DNA from: Heliocidaris tuberculata
Taxonomy: Eukaryota; Echinodermata; Echinoidea; Camarodonta; Echinometridae
Assembly: GCA_025618425.1 (NCBI GenBank)
Contig: CM046850.1
Span: 6,731,925-6,795,924 of the forward strand
DNA length: 64,000 bases
Direction: 5' to 3'
Shown: piece after piece, positions 1 to 10,195 of the stretch
Position numbering within the stretch: position 1 is the first letter of the stretch
Layout: every line of letters starts with the position of its first letter
Notes under the pieces: generated by a model
What the model was told of the DNA's origin: nothing
The model's database searches: none
What the model saw: the letters and a program-made list of their open reading frames with translations, nothing else
Position numbers and translations under genes: made by a program

Positions 1-323
1 ACCAAGAGACTGAGAATGGAATAAACCGGAAAAGAGAGAGAGAAAAAAAAGGGGGGTGAAAAATTAAATCAAATTGCATAACTTAAGAATCATGAGCTAT
101 AAAGTGAGATAATGGAAACAGAATGGAAATGAGATGGAGCTTCAATCTGAAGAACACAATTTGAAGAAGAGGCGATATGACTGAGACCTTCAAAATGATA
201 AAGATATGTGATCCAATTGTATAACGCCTCTTCTTATATAAGCTTAGTATTTCCAGGACGAGCCGGTAATAAGCAAAATAGAAGATCCAACAAAAGTATA
301 TTTTAGTTATTAATTTCTTTTCC

Positions 324-424
324 ATGAGAGTGGTAAATATGTGGAACAGCCTCCCAAACTGTGTTGTGGAGGCTAATAGTGTCATACGTTTTGAAAATAA
401 ACAAGATAGGTTCTGGCACAATGC
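324..424 (+). mobile_element. Non-LTR retrotransposon fragment (RT C-terminal end)
   Basis: The plus-strand frame contains a RVVNMWNSLPNCVVEA-like block followed by a short segment ending near an FW pair. This is the usual signature just C-terminal of the reverse transcriptase in CR1/jockey-like non-LTR elements (R-x-x-N-x-W-N-x-LP). The frame then runs into a poly-C tract. Only about 30 codons survive, so it is a dead fragment. It lies in the opposite orientation to the larger fragment at 1640-2460, so the two are probably separate insertions. Confidence 0.6.
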
Positions 425-555
425 TGAATTCAAATTCAAATATAAAGCAGCTCCTACCCCCCCCCCCCCCCCCCCCCCAGCCGTGTCGATACCGCTGTCA
501 AGAGTCCTATCAGGCAACCAGAATCTGGACATAGAGGTATCACTACCTGCGTCCA

Positions 556-686
556 GGGGCCTGTAACATAAAGAGATACAATCTATCTTACGATCAATTG
601 TAACTCTTCAATACATGGTTTGCCATAGACTTACGATCGATATCAATCGTAAGATTGATTTATCTATTTATGTTACAGCTAGCCCC
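556..686. mobile_element. Short hairpin MITE
   Basis: Ends are inverted: GGGGCCTGTAACATAAAGAG at the left and its near-complement (TTTATGTTACAGCTAGCCCC) at the right, with an inner inverted pair around the GATTGATATCAATCGTAAG-type core. About 130 bp, with no coding capacity. Resembles the hairpin at 44973-45124 in layout (CCC...TATAAAGAG ends and a GATTGATATCAATCG core). Confidence 0.6.
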
Positions 687-1012
687 AGAACTCGTAAGAA
701 CTACTAGTATATGATTTTTTTTTTCCTTTCAGTAATCTCATGATTTTTCCCATTAATATGTTCATTTTCATTTCATTTCATTTCATTTCATTTCCACTTC
801 CAACAAAGTAAAATGCAGTTTTACATCGTACATAGCAAATCAATGAAACTTTACAATTATTGGTTACAGTGTACAATAGACATACAGAAAAACATAAACT
901 AGCAGGTTGGTCGCGGAGGGGACTGTTAAAAATCTGGGCTTGTAGATTGCAGCCCCCTATAACATATAATTGCAAAAATAGTGTATCGTTGAAAAGGGAA
1001 CGTACTTGTACA

Positions 1013-1126
1013 CAGTGGCGGATTTAGGGGGAGGGGCAATCCCGGCCCGTGCCCCCCCCCCTTTGAGGGAAAACAATGCATTGTGCCCCCGCTATTTGCG
1101 ATTGTGCCCCCCCCCCCCTTTTCGAC

Positions 1127-1159
<33 letters not shown>

Positions 1160-1353
1160 GGTTGTTGCTTGTCAGAGAATTATGGAGAGGGGAACTGGAC
1201 CCCATACCCCCCCCCCCCCTACTGAGCGACTTTTCGAGGGCTGGCGAGACCAAAAAAATATGGGTCTCCCTCCAAGCAGTTTCCCAAAGTTGACAGTCCT
1301 GCATTTGTGTGCCCCCCCCCCCCCCCTTATACGAAATCCTGGATCCGCCCCTG
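1013..1353. mobile_element. MITE with CAGTGGCGGAT termini and poly-C tracts
   Basis: Left end CAGTGGCGGATTTAGGGG and right end CCTGGATCCGCCCCTG are inverted repeats. The interior is dominated by poly-C and poly-T runs and has no real ORF. Related copies sit at 29862-30206, 34357-34613 and 57376-57543, all with a (G/C)-homopolymer-rich interior and a GGATTTxGCGCC / GATCTGCCCCTG end. Confidence 0.6.
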
Positions 1354-1639
1354 CTTGTACATAAACCGGATAAACAAAACATAAGAGGAGTGAAAGGGAC
1401 AGGAAAGGAAGGGAAGCATGAGGAAGGAGAGAGGGTAGGACTCTTTCCTGTAGACACACACACAACAAAACACGGACCGAACAGAATACGGATGGCAGTA
1501 TATAAAATGAATAGGAACGTAATCGTGTACACTGTTGAGTGAAATAAATTGAAGAAGATTGAGGGATGATGAGATTTAAAGAGCCGACGTTTGAGAATAA
1601 TTACTCAGAAGAAATTTTTTAAATTTAAATTTAGAAGAG

Positions 1640-2460
1640 TTTAAACTAGGGGCATTCTTGATGCTATTATCAAGAATGGTCCAGAGAGAGTATAGTTTTA
1701 GTTAATGGCAGATGAAATTTGTTTTTAATGAATATTATATTGAAGACTGAGGGTAGAGCATTATTATTCAACTGGTACATAAACTGACCAAAGTTATAGC
1801 GATATAAATCAGTTATCTTCAAGATTTTATTTTCTATAAACAAGGCATCAGTATGGGATCTCCATGAAGTGTTACAAAAACACGCATGGCTTTCTTTTGT
1901 AGAAGTAGTATTCTGTGAAGATAAGAATTGTGTGTATCCCCCCAAACAATGATACCATAATTTAGATAGGGTAAAATTAATGTCGAGTACAGCATTAGCA
2001 GAGAAGAAGTTGGCAGAAAAACTTATTTATAGTTCCTATATATTACGGGAAATTGTTCGACAAATAGTATCAACGTGTACTTTCCAGCATGAGAGTCTAT
2101 CGTTTATTGTCAAACCTAAAAATTTCATTGAAGAGACGACTTCAATATTAGTATTATCTACTTTAATATTATGTGGTAAGTTATCTATAAAACTGCTAGA
2201 GAGCATACATTTTGTTTTTTGTGAATTTACTGACAACTTAATTATTGGCTCTTATCCATTGTAACAATTTGTCTCATTCAATATTTAAGGTATTAATCGA
2301 AATATCAGGATTTGGATGTGAGAGGAGCACATTCGAGTCATCTGCAAATAAGAGAAAAGAGAGGATATTAGATGAATTGTGGATATCATTGATATAGATT
2401 ATAATAAAAGGGGGCCCAGTAATCTACCCTGGGGAACACCACAGTTTACATCCTGCATAG
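1640..2460 (-). mobile_element. Degenerate non-LTR retrotransposon reverse transcriptase
   Basis: Reading the minus strand from 2460 downward, consecutive frames give GVPQGRLLGPLL, then after a frameshift IIYINDIHNSSN, FLLFADDSNVLL (the RT catalytic FADD box), NSQKTKCMLSS, then MKFLGLTINDRLSCWKVHVD (the KFLGxxID-LxWxxH block) and, in another frame, a TDALFxxxKILKITDLYRYNFGQFMY block. The order and spacing are those of the RT palm and thumb of CR1/jockey-like non-LTR elements. Frameshifts between blocks and loss of everything upstream of GVPQG show it is 5'-truncated and inactive. Confidence 0.8.
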
Positions 2461-2704
2461 AAGAACATTGGTCATTTATACATATGTATAACATAATGTT
2501 CTTATTCCAAAATATTGTATTAAAAAAAAACAACAACAAACAAACAAAACAAAAATTATTTATTTATCTATTTATTCATTTATTTTAATTCAATTTTTAT
2601 TTGGGGGCGGGTCAGTCTTTTAGACTCACTCAGGCTAGCTAGCTTAGTCTTCTCTCTCTCTCTCTCTCTCTCTCGCTCAATCGGATCGACTCTTCGCCTC
2701 TCAG

Positions 2705-2738
<34 letters not shown>

Positions 2739-3087
2739 ATAACATTTATATTGCGCTTAATACAGATCCACCTATTTAAAATTTCATTATAAAAAAAAGG
2801 CAACTGTAGGTCTACTAGTCTTCATTCTTCTATAGTTATGTGATGTTACTTCTCTCCCTTCTCTCACGTCCACGGTCCACCCGTTTTCCCAATATACCTT
2901 CAGGACGATCCAGGATTTGGTAATAAGCCGCGGGGTTAAGGGCACAATAAAAAAAAAAAAAAAAAAATGCGTCGCCAAATTTGAAAGGAGACACAAAAAA
3001 GTATGCCATCGCCACCGTTTGGCTTATAAAAGGTGGGACACGGACCGATGTACGTGTGCATCTATTTTTACAAGATACATGTGTAAA

Positions 3088-3590
3088 GCCCGGGGGGGGG
3101 GGGGGTACTCACGTATATTGGGTATACGGGGATGTGCCGCTGGGAAGGGTGACTTTTTGAAGAAAGATCCTTAGACATGGGTCCCCTTTTCATTAAAAAG
3201 ATCCTTAGACATGGGTCCCATTTTTCGACTAAAAAAATCCTTAGACATGGGTCTCTTATCCCGGCTCTTATCATTTTGTTTCATTCCTCTCTTTTCTCCC
3301 TCATTTGTCCGGGATTTTCGGATTTGCACCCAAATACTCGAGGTAATCGAGCCTACATTGTAAATGCCTACTAATCTGCAAAATGTTTGGCCATTGCATT
3401 ATATTACAGCTAAAATATGTAATATCTAAAGTTCGAAATCCTTAGACATGGGTCCATTTTTCACAAAAAATCCTTAGACATAGGTGCCTATTTACAGCAA
3501 AAGGACCCTTGGATGTGGGTATGGGTCTGGAGTTCTCAGCCGCACACCCCCGTCCGATTATAATCTGAGTACCCCCCCCCCCCCCCGGGG
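3088..3590. mobile_element. MITE with internal 'CCTTAGACATGGGTC' repeats
   Basis: The outer ends are inverted: a G tract then GTACTCACGTATATTGGG and GGGGATGTGCCGCTG on the left; CAGCCGCACACCCCCGTCC and ATAATCTGAGTAC then a C tract on the right. Between them the motif AATCCTTAGACATGGGTC recurs at roughly 3167, 3199, 3236, 3439 and 3469, with a diverged last unit near 3507. No ORF is credible. Confidence 0.65.
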
Positions 3591-4009
3591 GGGCCCGGGG
3601 GTGTAAAGGGGTTCTGCTCACAGAACTCCCGACTCAACCACACCCCTCCACCCCCCCCCCCCCCCACCGTCTTATTGCATAACATTTCAAATACATTAGT
3701 CCATAAGCTCATTTATATCATTTCAGTATAGTAGCCTGTCCAGCTGTTGAATTTTTATTTTATCTATTTTTTTTTCTTGAAGTACAAACTACAAATTGTA
3801 TACTACCCTCACCAAGTAGGTACATGTATTAGCCTAGTACCTCCTTGCTAGCTCTCACCAAGGAGTTATCGACTTCTGTGATTAATCCTTGCTCTCACCA
3901 TGGACCTACTAGAGACTGCTCTCACCTAGCTCGCTCTTGATTAAATCATGGACCTACTACGAAGTAGGTCCATTATTAAAATGCAATCCAACCTTGGTAA
4001 TAAGATGAT

Positions 4010-4550
4010 TTGCGTGAAAGCAGAAAAAATAAGAAAAACAGGATGGTGAAAGTTTGAAAGAAATCGGACAAGGACTGAGAAAGTTACGGATGTTTGAAAA
4101 ATGAGATCACTGCATCTATGCGAATCTCAAATTGGCAATTTGGTGAGTCATTTATGGTGACATTTTTGTGGTGAACTCTCCCATTTGTCCCACAAAAATA
4201 TAATTAATTTTGCGGTTTTCTTCGAGGCGCTTTTACCCTCGGGGCTGTATTCAAAATATATTGGAGATAGCATATTGTTATAGGTCTTCATGAACGAAAA
4301 GATCCTACTGAGTAATGCATTTTGAAAAAAAGTGACATTTTAGTCATTTTGTGTGTTAGAGCGAATGGGGGAGTTGTCCACAGCTAGCTATGTACATCAC
4401 AGTGACATTACCTATTCGGCCAATTTGAAATTCCCATAAGCATAGTGATTACAACTTTCAAAAATTCATAACTTTCTTGTTGCTTGTCTTATTTCGTTCA
4501 AACTTTCACCAATCTGCTTCTCTAATTTTTCCTCTTTCTTTCAAAGCAAC
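4010..4550. repeat. Degenerate fold-back repeat
   Basis: Left arm words (GTGAAAGTTTGAAAGAAATCGGAC, CACTGCATCTATGCGAATCTCAAATTGGC in overlapping pieces) reappear as reverse complements near 4420-4520 (GGCCAATTTGAAATTCCCATAAGC, CGTTCAAACTTTCACC). It belongs to the large group of 'AAAGGGGAAGTTCACCC' fold-backs scattered through this window. Confidence 0.45.
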
Positions 4551-4560
4551 TTCACTTTCA

Positions 4561-5050
4561 AAGTTCACCCTGAAGATTACTTGAGTTTAAAAAATGCAGA
4601 AAAAATAAAGAAAAATATTGGCGAAGGTTTGATGAAAATCGGTCAAAAAATAAAAGAGTTATGAGTATTTAAAGTTTTTGATTCGTGACGTCACATGCGA
4701 GCAGCTGCCCATTGGTCATGTAATAAATATTCCATATATTCGCATTTTTTTTACGTTCCACGATAAATTAATATTGTTTCTTTTCAGAATCTAGTATTGA
4801 ATAACATTTCTGACAATATATCAAATGCACAGACGAAAATATTCTAAATTTTCTGAGAAAACTGTATTTTAAGGAATATTTATCACATTACATAATGGAG
4901 GAGCTGCTCGCATGTGACGTCACAAAATCAAAACTTCAAAAGTCCATAACTCCGTTATTCTTTAACGGATTTTGTCCAAACTTTCGCCAATATTTTTCTT
5001 TATTTTTTCTGCATTTTTTAAACCCAAGTAATCTTCGGGGTAAACTTCCC
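4561..5050. mobile_element. Fold-back (long inverted repeat) element
   Basis: The two halves are reverse complements over roughly 160 bases each: left AAGTTCACCCTGAAGATTAC ... GTGACGTCACATGCGAGCAG; right CTGCTCGCATGTGACGTCAC ... CAAGTAATCTTCGGGGTAAA. The middle (about 4720-4890) is not paired. There is no transposase. RNA or single-stranded DNA from here would fold into a long hairpin. Confidence 0.75.
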
Positions 5051-6276
5051 CTTTAAGGTTGCAGGGATTTCCCTTTAAATTCAGAGCGCTATGGATAGCT
5101 CTGATTAATTAAATTGGTCTGGCGCCATCACTAGACAAGAGAAATGTAATGTTATGTTTTTTATTATATTACGTGCATAAATACCGGTACCGTACATAGG
5201 CAGCAGCATACACCTCTTGTCTTGGCTTGAAAATCATCCACGTAATAAGAATAGATCATAAAGGATATATAGATTTCGGAATAAATAAAAACTAATAGGT
5301 GAGTTGATTTTTTTTCAATCTTGATATGTTTGGAACGTAACCATCATGGTGAAATAAAGAAAAGTGGCATGTAGTAGCGGTACGGTAACGTTATTCAATG
5401 CGATTGTATAACTTGTTGGATGACCGTAACCCACTTATCCAATGAATGAAGAGCCTGATCGGTTAGTCACAGACGGACATTGGACAAATTTAGAAAGTTA
5501 AAAGGTCTGTAGAAAATAAGTATTAATCGAAGTGAGGTATTTTATGTTTCATTGTGATTTGTGAAGAGTATAAATAACTGAAGTAGACCTAGTCCTAGTT
5601 GAAATTCGGTTGCCGTGGCAGCCTACTAAAATTTTAATCCATAAAATATTCAGTGTCACCGACGGACAAAATGCCTACTCTGAGTCTTAACTGATCAGGC
5701 TCTGAACAAGGTTGTAATATAACCTATAACTAGCCGTAACCCGGAGTAGCATGTGCATGTGAGTGGCTCTGTATTGAGTAGAGAGTAGTGTAGTAAATGC
5801 ATACAGTGATGATATCGTATGAATGAGCGAGTCTGTGCCAGTAGTGACCATGGATGGTGACAATGACATGTGACTCGTAGGATGGGGGGTTGCATTTCCG
5901 GACACGTAACAAAAATTAGCCTGTCAATTTTGCCGTCAGATTTTGTGATAAACATGCATCAAGTAACACTAAAACCGGTGAATATTTGCAATTCACATGA
6001 TTTTCAACCTACATCATACATGTATCCTGTGAAAGATTTGTGACAATTTGCATGAAAAGTTGTTTGATTTTCTGTTTAAAAATGACCTGTCCAGATTGAC
6101 AACCTGTCTGGAATTACAACGTCTGGGTATAAAGTTTACTAAAGGTACTATTCATGGTAATGTACACTTTTTGTCAGATTTCTTTGATTTTATTTTTAGC
6201 AAGATACCACAAGTTGCACAATCAGTCCTTTCAAACCCACTCACACATTGCTATTTTGCGAAGTTATTGTAGCTAA

Positions 6277-6690
6277 TTAACCCTTTCAAGACAATTGACC
6301 ACATTATGTGGTTTGGCTCAATAATTTTTGATTCGCCTTAAAAAATATACCTGATGCATGAGTAGGAAGAGCAAAAATTTCTGCACAAACTATGACCATT
6401 TTTGTTGCATGACCATACTACGTTTGATGCCAGGAATTTTTAAAACGAGAATAAGCTTTAAAATCCTTAAATTGGCAACACATTGAAAAATTCAAAATCA
6501 TTGTTTTTTTAATCAAAATTGGCAATTTTTAAACTTTTCGACAAAATTGTTAACCATGAATATTGTTTTCAAAGATATTACACCTTATTATAACCATGCA
6601 GCACTAAAAGAAAAATATTATTGTTGCCAATTTGAAGAACAAAATGTGATCAATTTACCCCTTAAATAATTCCTGTCCTGAAAGGGTTAA
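6277..6690. mobile_element. TTAA-flanked MITE (family 1), copy a
   Basis: TTAA precedes CCCTTTCAAGACAATTGACC and follows CCTGTCCTGAAAGGG. The inverted ends (about 14 bp, CCCTTTCAGGACA) and the TTAA at both edges are what piggyBac-type excision and insertion leave. About 410 bp and AT-rich, with no ORF. Other copies: 16800-17203, 17791-18505, 21213-21634, 26889-27288, 37476-37890. This one is in the opposite orientation to most. Confidence 0.75.
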
Positions 6691-6710
6691 TAACCTTGCA
6701 TCCACTCACA

Positions 6711-7190
6711 CTTTAGACTGAAAATTCTGTCTCTCGTTCGTTAGCTCTTCACTTAGAGACAGAAACAGTCGTATGATCGTATCACTCTGCTGTGCAAACC
6801 GACTACAAACCGATGTGTAGTTGGAAAAATTGCAATAATTTGATTTTTCCTCATACATGTACATACATTCTCTATCTAGATCTACATCACTCACACTTAT
6901 GCGAGGTTATTGGAGATAAGGATCTACATATTATTACTGAATTGGTTAGGCCTAGGCTCTACTACTTTAAGGAATTGGTTCAACTTACCAATTTGACTGA
7001 ATAATTTGTTTAAAGCTCCTTTTTCAGGTAATTCAGGGTCCAAGGTATTCTCCGTTTGAAAATCTTGCAGCCGTATTCAAACTGTTATTATTGTGTAAGT
7101 CCATGCGTATTCAGTTTGCACAGCAGAGTGATACGACCTTTTCTGTCTCTAAGTGAAGAGCTAACGAACAAGAGACAGAATTTTCGGTCT
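6711..7190. mobile_element. Inverted-repeat element
   Basis: Arms of about 90 bp: GACTGAAAATTCTGTCTCTC ... CACTCTGCTGTGCAAAC at 6715-6800 are repeated in reverse complement at 7107-7190 (GTTTGCACAGCAGAGTGATA ... GAGACAGAATTTTCGGTC). Copies of TCACACTTATGxGAGGTTATTGGAGAT occur as direct repeats at 6891 and 7192. Confidence 0.65.
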
Positions 7191-8494
7191 TCTCACACTT
7201 ATGTGAGGTTATTGGAGATTACCTTGCACTCTGTACCTTCATATCGTGAGCAATTACCTCCCATAGGCAAGTGTGTGTGATATATTGCCCATTTGTGAGC
7301 AAGATCACCGACCAAAAACAGCCTGAAAATTTCACTTGATCAAGATGATAAAGATCCTATCGAAGGATCTGGCATGAAATTAGATATTCTATCATTCTAA
7401 AATGTACAAGGAAGTATTTTCTCAAAATTTTACTGATTATATTGGTGTTTTTACCTCTTCAACTTAGAGGTCGTGGCAGGCCAAAATTGACAGAGCCCTA
7501 TATACATGTAGTGATGGTCCTGTGAGTGCCTTGCATCATACCTTCATACCTTTGCAGCAAATGTAAATATAGAAAATTGATCTCTTACACTTGTAAATCA
7601 TCTAAATGGGAGACTGTCTCCTAAATAGGCTACTAAATATATGGACAAAAGTCTCTGACAATAGAGACAGTCTCTCGAATATCTAATACTGGCCATGTGC
7701 CACTACTACATGTACACTCTTTATACAAGGAGAACAGCATGAGCCTAGGGTCATTCCATGTCAAATCACCCAAATTTTTCAAAAGTTTAAACCCTACCCC
7801 CTTCAAATTAGCCCAAATTTGGTATGGTGATCGAATCTTCCAAAGCTAAAATTTTAAGTTTTAGCCCCATCGGTCAAACGGTTTTGCGCTATATGGCACA
7901 CATTCCACAGGCATGTCTGCCAAATAGAGACACTTTTTTTTTTTTCAATTTTGAATTGACCATACTGTACACTGTATATAGATCTCTGTAACTACTGGGT
8001 CAATTTTGTTGATATTGACATTTAGAAAGGTAATAGACCTGTTCACAAAGATATTCAAATTTTATGCATACTTAAAGAGGTTGTTCTTGAATCTTGACAA
8101 CCTGAAAGCTTGTCAGAGGCTTGTCAGACATACATGTAGCAACAAATGATGTATGTAGACTGATTCCAAGTATTGTAGTTCATTCATTAATAACAGGTTA
8201 ATGGAATACCTTGTTACTACATGTAGGTCCCCAGGAAAGAAACACTCAGTAAATTTGAATAACTTTGTGAATAGGTCTATTAAAATGTACACAAGCTACA
8301 TATACATGTATCTATTATATGCCATCATTTTCCATACTTGTCCGAACAACATGAAATTCAATGACCTCTTGATCATTTCTAAATTAGGTCACTAAATATG
8401 GAGATGAAATTTTGTGAATTTATACATCAACATTTTTTCTACATAATACAGGTATAAAAAAATCAGAGGAGTAATATTGTTTTGTTTTCTTTCT

Positions 8495-8735
8495 AGCTTC
8501 TTTTAAAGTTGGTAAACAGCTGATTTTTCACTGTTTGACCTAGACTAGTATCAGTAATTTATTCAGAACGGTATAGTTCCCATTGTGCATAACATCTGCC
8601 ATTCCACAACATCTTATTCAGGCAACATCATGACAGAATATAGTAACAGGTGTGACTATGTTCTGAATAAACTACTCATATTAGGTCAAACAGTGAAAAA
8701 TCAGCTTTTTGCCAACTTTCAATTAATAATTAAAA
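8495..8735. mobile_element. Hairpin element
   Basis: AAAGTTGGTAAACAGCTGAT ... CACTGTTTGACCTAG ... TTATTCAGAAC on the left is mirrored by GTTCTGAATAA ... TAGGTCAAACAGTG ... GCCAACTTT on the right. About 240 bp in total, with no ORF. Confidence 0.6.
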
Positions 8736-9954
8736 AAGATAAGAATTAGTAGAAACGTAGAAAGTCGTTTACTACAAACTTTTCTCATTACATTACGTGT
8801 ATAATGTATATGTTTACAGTTCACTATTTGACCAATAACAGTGTTCGACTGTTAGTAAAATTCAGTAAAGTAAGACAACTTCTACCATGTACATTGTATT
8901 TGTACATTAATATGTTTGTGCACTTCTAAAGTTAGTTGGCAGCTCAAGTTTTTAGGGTGTAGTCTAAAAAAATGTACATGTAAGTAAACAGCCTGAACTA
9001 CTCAATTCCTGAGTTTCAATTTCGATGAATTTCCCCTATTAAATAATCCAAGTGCTCATTTGATTTAGTTTTGAACAAGTCAACACTCAATAAAATCTGG
9101 GAAGATTAGTCAGTTTATGTAATTGCCACCTTCTTGCGTTTTCTTCCATTAAAATGCAAAATGTATAATGTTTCACCAGGTGTAGTTGGTCACAGAAATA
9201 GATTTTGTAAAATGAGATGAAACTATCACTTTGATTCATAATGAGTTTCTATTTAAAGTTAATCGGAATCACTTTGCATTTAACTTGTACATACATGTAC
9301 GTGTATACCTGAGCATGCAGGCCTGCATGTGAAATTGAATATAGGCTGTTATACAGTCAAGGCCAAAGGCAAATTTGGCAAGTACGTGTATGTCCTTATC
9401 GAATATCAACCTGTTCATCTATTGTATTCGTTATCTACTTATAAGCAATTTACTTGAAAATTTACTGCGTAAAGTTTTTTCAGCAATAACAGTCCCAAAT
9501 ATACATGTACATGTAAGGAAAAGTAAATAATAGCTGATTATTGTGAAATGTTGCTGTGTGTTCTGTTCTCAACTATACATGTACTTTTACCACTTAAAGC
9601 AAAAACTTTTCAACCATTTAGAATTTGAAAGTACACCATATCATATACTATTTTTTAATATTAAATGTAATAAGAAATCTGACAATCTTCACTTTTGGGG
9701 CTACATACAGGTAGGCCTATAATGTACTACATGTACATGTACAATTCAAGTTGTAGGCTTTATGATTTTAATGACTGAATTGACCCACTTAAAAATGATA
9801 TTCACGTGTTAACTGAAAAGTGATATTCAGTTGAAAATTTGAGAAGGTGAATTAATCCCTGTATTTCATTGTTTTCTTTATCACCCCCTGCTAGGCTCGT
9901 CAGCTGCATGATATCACTGAGACGTCACCCACTATAGAGATCATCCTTAGAGCA

Positions 9955-10039
9955 ATGTGATTCAGTACTTCACTGGCAAAGACAATCTGTGATCAGTGGA
10001 GAAAATCTAGTGATCAGTTGTACCTCCTTGAGTATGTGA
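9955..10039 (+). promoter_or_regulatory. Two start-stop (ATG-TGA) minimal uORFs, if transcribed
   Basis: ATGTGA occurs at 9955-9960 and again at 10034-10039, upstream of the first in-frame ligase ATG. If both lie in the 5' UTR they would be one-codon uORFs that stall initiating ribosomes. The 5' end of the transcript is not visible from sequence, so this is only a possibility. Confidence 0.25.
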
Positions 10040-10117
10040 CACAGAGAGCATTGAGCTTTAGCAGACAGGAATTGAACAATAATGATGTTCTCATCACATC
10101 GCTGCAATCCGATCAAG

Positions 10118-10195
10118 ATGAAAGTCGGACAGGTGGTCGTTGCTTTGCTGCTTCTCTGCACAGAGATCATGCAGACTGCTGCTGATGTCATTGCT
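10118..10195 (+). CDS. RNF13: Ligase exon 1: signal peptide
   Basis: Encodes 26 residues, [14 protein letters not shown] and then [12 protein letters not shown]: a short basic n-region, a hydrophobic core and a small-residue cleavage region before Asp. The donor is GTGAGT at 10196, phase 0. In-frame ATGs also occur at 10082 and 10085, after a stop at 10073; starting there would add 12 residues (MMFSSHRCNPIK). Both 10082 and 10118 have A at -3. I chose 10118 because it gives a standard signal peptide, but human RNF13 has about 34 residues before the equivalent Asp, closer to the longer form. The exon is far too short for ORF finding and was recognised from its splice site and its fit to exon 2. 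Confidence 0.8.

Larger units (their letters stand above)
1..10081. other. Gene-free upstream region, repeat-rich
   Basis: I see no convincing gene here. It holds retrotransposon fragments (near 324-424 and 1640-2460), several inverted-repeat elements listed separately, microsatellites ((TC)n near 2651-2674, (ATA)n near 2709-2745) and poly-C/G runs near 460, 1315, 3090, 3580 and 3650. The segments 5060-6270 and 7200-8490 contain no coding signal that I can support; 7744-8170 looks repeat-like, since 8030-8150 shares words with 57115-57210. The promoter of the downstream ligase gene must lie near the right end, but I cannot place it. Confidence 0.6.
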
